From: Deltaproteobacteria bacterium
Lineage (GTDB): Bacteria; Desulfobacterota; Desulfobacteria; Desulfobacterales; C00003060
Assembly: GCA_019309815.1 (NCBI GenBank)
Contig: JAFDFO010000058.1
Location: 1-10,306, forward strand
Length of the DNA stretch: 10,306 nucleotides
Direction of reading: 5' to 3'
Under the pieces are notes generated by a model. It had not been told where the DNA came from. It worked only from the letters and a program-made list of their open reading frames with translations, and made no database searches. The position numbers were made by a program, and so were the translations under genes. Below, in pieces: positions 6,130-10,306 of this stretch (position 1 is the first letter of the stretch; each line of letters opens with the position of its first letter).

Positions 6130-7461
6130 TTAGAAAGGCAATGGGCCTCGTCCCATGGAGCGAAGACCGCCTTTATTTAACTTCTTTATCATCTTCTGAA
6201 CCTGGACGTAATTCTTCAGTAGTTGGTTTACTTCCTGTACTGAGGTTCCGCTTCCGTTAGCAATCCGTTTGCGTCGACTTGCATTTATCATACCGTGGTT
6301 GCGACGTTCTCCAACAGTCATAGAGTCAATGATAGCAGTAATACGCACGAATTCACCGTCGTCCACCTTGAGCTGTTTAAGTTGTTTGAGTTTACCCATT
6401 CCAGGAATCATCGCCAGCAGGTCTTCTAAGGAACCCATCTTTCTGATCTGTGTCATCTGGTCGCGAAAATCCTCTAAGGTGAACTCGCTTCTGCGGAGCT
6501 TCTTTTCGAGTTCCTGAGCTTTCTTTTCATCAATACTCATCTGGGCTTTCTCAATCAGAGAAAGCATATCGCCCATACCCAAAATCCGGGATGCCATACG
6601 ATCGGGATGGAAAGGTTCCAGGGCGTCCAATTTCTCACCCACACCCACAAATTTGATTGGCTTGGAAGTGATCGTTTTTATCGAAATGGCTGCCCCGCCA
6701 CGGGCATCCCCTTCCATCTTTGTGAGGATCACACCCCCTATGTCCAAGGCGTCGTTGAAGGCCTTTGCTATATTTACGGCATCTTGTCCGGTCATGGCGT
6801 CGGCTACCAGCAGAATCTCGGTGGGACGAACGGTCTCTTTGATCTGGATCAACTCGGCCATCAATGTCTCGTCAATATGAAGACGTCCCGCCGTGTCAAC
6901 AATAAGGGTGTCAAAACCACTCTGTCGTGCCGCCTGCATGGCATCTCGACAAATGTCTACCGGGTCCATGTCCGGGGTGGCTGGAAAGACCTCGGCGCCC
7001 ACCTGGCTTCCGATCTTTTTCAGTTGGTCTATGGCCGCAGGGCGGTAAGGATCGGCAGGGACCAAATACGGCCTCCGATGAAGACCCTTGAGGAATCTGG
7101 CCAACTTACCCGCTGTCGTGGTTTTCCCCGACCCCTGGAGACCTACGAGCATGATCGCAGCAGTTTGGGTACCAGTCAAGCACAACTCTTCGTGCTTGCT
7201 TCCCATGAGCTGGGTAAGCTCGTCATTAACGATCTTGACAACCTGCTGTCCTGGTGTCAGGCTAGCCAGCACCTCCTGACCCACGGCACGTTCCCTGATA
7301 GCCGCGATAAGATCCTTGACAACCTTGTAGTGAACATCAGCTTCGAGAAGGGCCAGGCGGACGTCCTTCAGCCCTGCTTCGATGTTCTGTTCGCTTAACT
7401 TGCCGTGGCCCTTGAGCTTCTTGAAGGCCACGTTCAATTTGTCGGTAAGATTCTCAAACAT
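6130..7461 (-). CDS. ffh: Signal recognition particle protein Ffh (SRP54)
   Basis: GTPase of the signal recognition particle: with 4.5S RNA it binds signal sequences on ribosomes and hands the complex to FtsY at the membrane. All three domains are present in 443 residues. There is an N-terminal four-helix N domain (1-about 90). The G domain has P-loop GLQGSGKT at 107-114, DTAGR at 189-193, TKMEGDARGG at 247-256 and GEKLDALEPFHPDR at 275-288. The C-terminal M domain (about 300-435) has MIPGMG at 351-356 and the RNA-binding SRRKRIANGSG at 395-405. The C-terminus has only a modest methionine content after the RNA-binding motif. The start is ATG at 7461, and a sigma-70-like promoter lies just upstream. 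It is the first gene of the ten-gene operon. The 4.5S RNA gene is not in this window. Confidence 0.98.
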   Translation of the reverse strand: MFENLTDKLNVAFKKLKGHGKLSEQNIEAGLKDVRLALLEADVHYKVVKDLIAAIRERAVGQEVLASLTPGQQVVKIVNDELTQLMGSKHEELCLTGTQTAAIMLVGLQGSGKTTTAGKLARFLKGLHRRPYLVPADPYRPAAIDQLKKIGSQVGAEVFPATPDMDPVDICRDAMQAARQSGFDTLIVDTAGRLHIDETLMAELIQIKETVRPTEILLVADAMTGQDAVNIAKAFNDALDIGGVILTKMEGDARGGAAISIKTITSKPIKFVGVGEKLDALEPFHPDRMASRILGMGDMLSLIEKAQMSIDEKKAQELEKKLRRSEFTLEDFRDQMTQIRKMGSLEDLLAMIPGMGKLKQLKQLKVDDGEFVRITAIIDSMTVGERRNHGMINASRRKRIANGSGTSVQEVNQLLKNYVQVQKMIKKLNKGGLRSMGRGPLPF

Positions 7462-7486
7462 GACGATTACCTATTATGCGAAAACT

Positions 7487-7515
7487 ATTATATTTATTAC
7501 CATCTAAAATGTCTG
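7487..7515 (-). promoter_or_regulatory. Predicted sigma-70 promoter for the ffh operon
   Basis: Reading the minus strand, a perfect -10 hexamer TATAAT (7492-7487) is preceded, after a 17-base spacer, by CAGACA (7515-7510), which matches 4 of 6 positions of TTGACA. A perfect TTGACA also lies four bases further upstream (7519-7514), at a less favourable 21-base spacing. Transcription would begin roughly 20 bases before the ffh ATG, leaving a short leader. Confidence 0.6.
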
Positions 7516-7525
7516 TCAATAAAAT
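7497..7525 (+). promoter_or_regulatory. Predicted sigma-70 promoter for rlmN
   Basis: On the plus strand TTACCA (7497-7502, 4 of 6 to consensus) and TAAAAT (7520-7525, 5 of 6) are separated by 17 bases. It overlaps the divergent ffh promoter, so the two may compete for polymerase. Predicted transcription start is near 7532, about 50 bases before the rlmN start codon. The region is AT-rich, which makes chance matches more likely. Confidence 0.45.
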
Positions 7526-7533
7526 ATTTCTGA

Positions 7534-7549
7534 AATCTGATTCCAGATT
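7534..7549 (+). promoter_or_regulatory. Small inverted repeat in the rlmN leader
   Basis: AATCTG and CAGATT form a perfect 6-base-pair stem around the 4-base loop ATTC, at or just after the predicted rlmN transcription start. It could be an operator palindrome or a leader hairpin. It has no T-run, so it is not a terminator. No regulator can be named. Confidence 0.35.
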
Positions 7550-7580
7550 GAAGTTCCATCAAAGTGCCGTATAGGGAGAT

Positions 7581-8708
7581 GTGTTCACCCTGATGTCTGA
7601 CCAACAAGATGTAAAAGGTTTCTCAGAGGAATCCCTCATCCACTGGTTGGAACAGCACGGTATTCCTTCCTATCGGGCTGGCCAGATTCTCAGGTGGATC
7701 TACCACAAGGGCGTCTATTCTTTCTCAGAGATGACAGATCTATCCAAAGACCTCAGGGGTTTTCTTTCCGAATGGCTGGTTATAAGCCGACTTGAGGTGG
7801 AACAGGTTCAGACCTCCGAGGATGGTTCCAGAAAATACCTTTTCCGGCTGCAGGACGGCCAGCACATCGAAAGTGTCCTGATTCCTGAGCCAGGCCACTG
7901 GACCCTGTGCATATCGACTCAGGTAGGGTGTGGCATGGGGTGTGCGTTTTGCCTCACCGGCCGGGGCGGCTTCGTGCGAAACCTTGAGCCTCAGGAAATC
8001 ATCGGTCAGGTCTGTACTGTGCGAGATGATCTTCCGGGAGAAATCCCCCTGACCAATGTTGTATTAATGGGGATGGGAGAACCGTTTGCCAATTACCAGA
8101 ATGTTGTGCAGGCGATCCGGACAATATTAGGGAATAACGGACTCCAGTTTTCTAGTCGCCGGGTCACGCTTTCCACAGCGGGATTGCCTCCCGGGATTGA
8201 TGACTTGGGACGAGATGTCATGGTCAACCTCGCCGTGTCCTTGAATGCCGCAGACAACGATACCCGAAGCAGGTTGATGCCCATCAACCGAACCTATCCG
8301 CTTGAAACGCTCCTGTCGGCCTGTCGCAGATTCCCACTCCCCCCCAGGCGTACGATCATGTTTGAATACGTTCTGATCGCGGGAGTAAACGACGCGCCTG
8401 AAGATGCCGAGCGTTTGGCCAGGTTGCTGAGACCTTTGCGGGCTAAAATCAATTTGATACCCTTCAACCCTTTTGAGGGGACGGAATTTGAGAGGCCGGA
8501 TGAAGGGGTGATTTCAGCCTTTCAGAAGGTTCTCATGTCTCGCCACTACACCGTAGTGATCCGTCACAGTAAGGGGGCTGACATTTGCGCAGCCTGCGGG
8601 CAACTCAGCCCCCGGAGCCGCAATGCCAAGGCTTCGCCCGTTCCGGATTCGGGCTGCTCGACGTTGGACGGGGGGGCCCAGAGCCCTGGTCTGATTAAGG
8701 GGGCCTGA
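7581..8708 (+). CDS. rlmN: Dual-specificity 23S rRNA / tRNA adenine-C2 methyltransferase RlmN
   Basis: Radical SAM enzyme that makes 2-methyladenosine at A2503 of 23S rRNA and, in E. coli, at A37 of a subset of tRNAs. The [4Fe-4S]-binding CxxxCxxC is C117-G-M-G-C121-A-F-C124. The two mechanistic cysteines can be placed: C110 in TLCIST and C339 in CAACGQL, matching E. coli C118 and C355. Other family features are LMGMGEPFANY, VTLSTAG, LAVSLNAADNDTRSRLMPINR, INLIPFNPF and a SLIHWLEQHGIPSYRAGQI helix region at the N-terminus. After CGQL there is a tail of about 33 residues, rich in S, P and G, that looks unstructured. The GTG at 7581 has AGGGAG only 2 bases before it; ATG at 7593 is 14 bases from the same AGGGAG, so the true start may be either. 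The gene is divergent from ffh. Confidence 0.96.
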   Translation: MFTLMSDQQDVKGFSEESLIHWLEQHGIPSYRAGQILRWIYHKGVYSFSEMTDLSKDLRGFLSEWLVISRLEVEQVQTSEDGSRKYLFRLQDGQHIESVLIPEPGHWTLCISTQVGCGMGCAFCLTGRGGFVRNLEPQEIIGQVCTVRDDLPGEIPLTNVVLMGMGEPFANYQNVVQAIRTILGNNGLQFSSRRVTLSTAGLPPGIDDLGRDVMVNLAVSLNAADNDTRSRLMPINRTYPLETLLSACRRFPLPPRRTIMFEYVLIAGVNDAPEDAERLARLLRPLRAKINLIPFNPFEGTEFERPDEGVISAFQKVLMSRHYTVVIRHSKGADICAACGQLSPRSRNAKASPVPDSGCSTLDGGAQSPGLIKGA

Positions 8709-8950
8709 CACGTGAAACCGGGGATCTGTCCAATGTCCGCCTATGAAAGGCTCGGTCTTTCACTCCAGGGTTGGCTGTGCTATAGGACACGAAAGAGCGG
8801 GCCCTCACCTACCTGCGCGGCGGTTCCGAATGGGCAGTCACGACGAGGATTCGTTCCTCACGCCAGGAATCTATGACCTGAGGTCTTCGAACCATCGGAC
8901 GGATAAAACTGCATAAACTACATGTTCTACAGTCTCTGTTTGTCGCCGGC
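8709..8950 (+). other. Stretch without a conventional gene between rlmN and the transporter core
   Basis: No tRNA, riboswitch or terminator could be recognised here. A 54-codon frame (GTG 8712 or ATG 8733 to TGA 8874-8876) encodes a Cys- and Arg-containing peptide with no recognised family and no convincing ribosome binding site; it is probably not a gene. A small hairpin, GAAAG and CTTTC around 7 bases, lies at 8745-8761. GACCTGAGGTC near 8875-8885 is an 11-base palindrome with a single central base. The last 45-70 bases appear to encode the N-terminus of the transporter, described separately. Confidence 0.5.
8830..8916 (+). other. Possible N-terminal segment of the transporter in a different frame
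   Basis: ATG at 8830 opens a 28-codon frame that ends at TAA 8914-8916 and begins MGSHDEDSFLTPGIYDL. The transporter is in the next frame, which is open from 8882. The two frames overlap across the run AAAA at 8905-8908. Removing one A there would join them into a product reading ...HRTDK-LHKLHVLQSLFVAG..., which then has a normal ATG and a complete first membrane helix. This may be a sequence error, a recent frameshift mutation or a programmed shift. It may also be chance, since 28 open codons are not rare. Confidence 0.3.
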
Positions 8951-9541
8951 TTGGTTGTCTCCAACATCATCGCAGCCAAGGTCATCGTCATCTGGAAACT
9001 AGTGCTTCCGGCAGCCATCATTGTTTACCCGTTCACTTTTCTGTTTACAGACATTATCGGAGAATTGTATGGCAAAGAGGAAGCCGACCGAACCGTATGG
9101 TATGGGCTGTTAGCCTCTGTGTTTGCCATGCTCATTATCTATGCCGGGATGCTTCTTCCACCAGCACCTTTCATGGGCAAACAGCAGGCTGCCTATGAAG
9201 TACTCCTGGGTCCCAACCGGAGAATTGTCCTGGCATCTTTGCTTGCCTATGTTTGCTCCCAGAAACATGATGTGTGGGCATTCCATTTCTGGAAGCGCGT
9301 AACCAATGGCCGTCATAAATGGCTCCGCAACAACTTGTCAACGATGACGAGTCAGCTCATTGACTCGGTGATCTTCATCGGAATTGCCTTCTGGGGGGTC
9401 GTTCCGTATCTTGGACAAATGATCCTGGGGCAGTATATCGTGAAAGTGGTGATCGCTCTCTTGGACACCCCCCTGTTTTATGCACTCACTTCGGAAAGGA
9501 GTCGCCATGGAGATTCCTGGCATGCAAAAGACGTTACTTGA
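8951..9541 (+). CDS. yhhQ: Queuosine precursor transporter (YhhQ/QPTR, VUT family)
   Basis: Integral inner-membrane protein of the family that, in E. coli, imports the queuosine precursors preQ0 and preQ1. Family sequence is clear: VVSNIIAAKVI, LPAAIIVYPFTFLFTDIIGELYGK, NRRIVLASLLAYVCSQ followed by HDVWAFHFWK, HKWLRNNLSTMTSQLIDSVIF, and KVVIALLDTPLFYAL. About six hydrophobic segments are visible. The coordinates begin at TTG 8951, the first usual start codon in this frame, but it has no ribosome binding site and would cut the first membrane helix. In-frame codons before it (KLHKLHVLQSLFVAG) match what I expect of the family N-terminus. No ATG, GTG or TTG exists there before the in-frame TGA at 8879-8881. 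The real start is therefore uncertain, possibly ATG 8830 with a frameshift. The last 12 codons overlap queF, so the two genes are co-transcribed and act on the same pathway. Confidence 0.85.
   Translation: MVVSNIIAAKVIVIWKLVLPAAIIVYPFTFLFTDIIGELYGKEEADRTVWYGLLASVFAMLIIYAGMLLPPAPFMGKQQAAYEVLLGPNRRIVLASLLAYVCSQKHDVWAFHFWKRVTNGRHKWLRNNLSTMTSQLIDSVIFIGIAFWGVVPYLGQMILGQYIVKVVIALLDTPLFYALTSERSRHGDSWHAKDVT
9495..9501 (+). promoter_or_regulatory. Ribosome binding site that sets the queF start
   Basis: AAAGGAG is followed by a 5-base spacer and then ATG at 9507. The frame is open 9 codons further upstream to an ATG at 9480, but that codon has no such site, and the protein from 9507 has the usual QueF length. 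Confidence 0.85.
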
Positions 9542-9917
9542 CCGCATCAAAGACCCTGACACGATAGACTCGGCCGTGCTTCAGGTGCTCGAATACGGTT
9601 ACAAAGGGGAGAGGGGCATAGAGATCGAGATAGACCAACCAGAGTTCACCTCTGTGTGTCCCATATCGGGCCTCCCGGATTTCGGGTGCATTACGATTCG
9701 TTACACGCCAAGGGACAAAATCATCGAGTTGAAATCCGTGAAATACTACCTGTTGCAGTATCGAAATGTTGGGATCTTCTATGAACACCTCGTCAATCGA
9801 ATCCTGGAGGACCTGGTTTCGGTCGTGCACCCCAGGTACATGGAGGTGGTCGGAACCTTCACACCCCGAGGTGGTATTACAACTACCGGTCGCGTAGAGT
9901 ACAGAGAGGAAGGATAG
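9507..9917 (+). CDS. queF: NADPH-dependent 7-cyano-7-deazaguanine reductase QueF
   Basis: Reduces the nitrile of preQ0 to the amine preQ1 with two NADPH, the step before insertion of preQ1 into tRNA at position 34 by Tgt. This is the short, single-domain (YkvM-type) form, 136 residues. The nucleophile is C51 in EFTSVCPISGLPDF and the proton-donating Asp is D58 in the same block. The QueF signature follows as E74-L-K-S-V-K-Y-Y, with E93 in YRNVGIFYEH at the substrate-binding position of the B. subtilis enzyme and FTPRGGI near the C-terminus. It overlaps the end of the precursor transporter gene and is followed 6 bases later by a TrmO-like gene. The pairing suggests imported preQ0 may feed QueF directly. 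The preQ0 synthesis genes queC, queD and queE are not in the window. Confidence 0.96.
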   Translation: MEIPGMQKTLLDRIKDPDTIDSAVLQVLEYGYKGERGIEIEIDQPEFTSVCPISGLPDFGCITIRYTPRDKIIELKSVKYYLLQYRNVGIFYEHLVNRILEDLVSVVHPRYMEVVGTFTPRGGITTTGRVEYREEG

Positions 9918-9923
9918 GGCCCT

Positions 9924-10306
9924 GTGACTGATTATGGAGTCAGGCCAATCGGCTGGGTCCGGTCACTGATAAAGAGTCGAGACCAGGCCCCACACCAGGG
10001 TCGCCCAGCCGGTGTGGAAGCAGAGCTCGTTATGGAGGAATCCGTGCTCCCGGCCCTGGACGGCATTCAGGCCGGGGATAAACTATTTGTCCTGTGCTGG
10101 TTTCATATGGCTGAACGCGAGGTCCTCAGGGTACATCCGAGGGGGAATCCGGCTATCCCCAAGCGGGGTGTCTTTGCGACTCGGAGCCCGGACCGTCCCA
10201 ATCCGATCGGGATGTGCCTGGTGGATGTGCTTTCTGTAGAAGGTCGGACACTCAAGGTTCGTGGGCTGGATGCACTGGATGGAACGCCCGTGGTGGATCT
10301 GAAACC
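9924..10306 (+). CDS. trmO: tRNA (t6A37) N6-methyltransferase TrmO-like protein (partial, 3' end beyond window)
   Basis: Member of the TsaA/YaeB/TrmO family; in E. coli the enzyme adds an N6-methyl group to t6A37 of threonine tRNA using SAM. About 127 residues are visible. Family landmarks are VRPIGWVRS at the N-terminus, HQGRPAGVEAELV, LPALDGIQAGDKLFVLCWFH, REVLRVHPRGN, the strongly conserved GVFATRSPDRPNPIGMCLVDV, and LDALDGTPVVDLK at the window edge, just before the expected end of the core domain. The start is GTG at 9924, 6 bases after the queF stop, with AGG-rich sequence overlapping that stop serving as ribosome binding site. Whether it has the C-terminal extension of the E. coli protein cannot be seen. 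It appears co-transcribed with queF. Confidence 0.92.
   Translation, partial: MTDYGVRPIGWVRSLIKSRDQAPHQGRPAGVEAELVMEESVLPALDGIQAGDKLFVLCWFHMAEREVLRVHPRGNPAIPKRGVFATRSPDRPNPIGMCLVDVLSVEGRTLKVRGLDALDGTPVVDLK

Noticed and set aside
6607..7398. 263-codon plus-strand frame inside ffh
   Set aside because: It is the antisense of a fully conserved ffh gene and has no recognisable domains.
8712..8876. 54-codon ORF after rlmN
   Set aside because: No recognisable family, no convincing ribosome binding site, and Arg/Ser/Pro-rich composition typical of a non-coding frame.
8709..8950. preQ1 riboswitch ahead of the transporter-queF genes
   Set aside because: Position would be ideal, but I could not find the conserved stem, A-rich tail or pseudoknot pattern of the preQ1 classes. 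A covariance-model search would be decisive.

Overview
This window is part of a bacterial chromosome and is dominated by conserved translation and RNA-modification genes. The gene order ffh-rpsP-khpA-rimM-trmD-(SPOUT methyltransferase)-rplS-rnhB-yraN-rsmI, all on the minus strand, is the layout I associate with Desulfobacterota (the former Deltaproteobacteria). The extra SPOUT gene directly behind trmD fits that placement. The assignment is an inference from gene order and protein style; no 16S or other phylogenetic marker was compared.

Layout: (1) 2-1067, plus strand: the C-terminal end of an unrecognised protein, overlapped by a predicted lipoprotein with a C39-like cysteine peptidase domain and C-terminal TPR repeats. 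(2) 1104-7461, minus strand: a ten-gene translation operon read from ffh towards rsmI. It makes the SRP GTPase Ffh, ribosomal proteins bS16 and bL19, the assembly factor RimM, the KH protein KhpA, the tRNA m1G37 methyltransferase TrmD, a second SPOUT methyltransferase, RNase HII, the nuclease-like YraN and the 16S rRNA methyltransferase RsmI. Intergenic gaps are mostly under 80 bases and one junction overlaps (trmD with the SPOUT gene). The longest gap, 3059-3231, carries a heptanucleotide tandem repeat. (3) 7462-7580: an AT-rich divergent intergenic region with sigma-70-like promoters facing both ways. (4) 7581-10306, plus strand: rlmN, then a 240-base poorly coding stretch, then a tight cluster of a queuosine-precursor transporter (YhhQ/QPTR), queF and a TrmO-type tRNA methyltransferase that runs off the window.

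The plus-strand genes on the right share a theme with the operon on the left: modification of the tRNA anticodon loop and of rRNA. RlmN methylates A2503 of 23S rRNA and A37 of some tRNAs. YhhQ and QueF supply preQ1 for queuosine at position 34. TrmO acts on t6A37, TrmD on G37 and RsmI on C1402 of 16S rRNA. No mobile element, CRISPR array, RNA gene or clearly new system was found. The points most worth checking are the start of the transporter gene, which has no usual start codon in frame and looks frameshifted at an A4 run; the heptad repeat between rplS and rnhB; and the unassigned substrate of the SPOUT methyltransferase.
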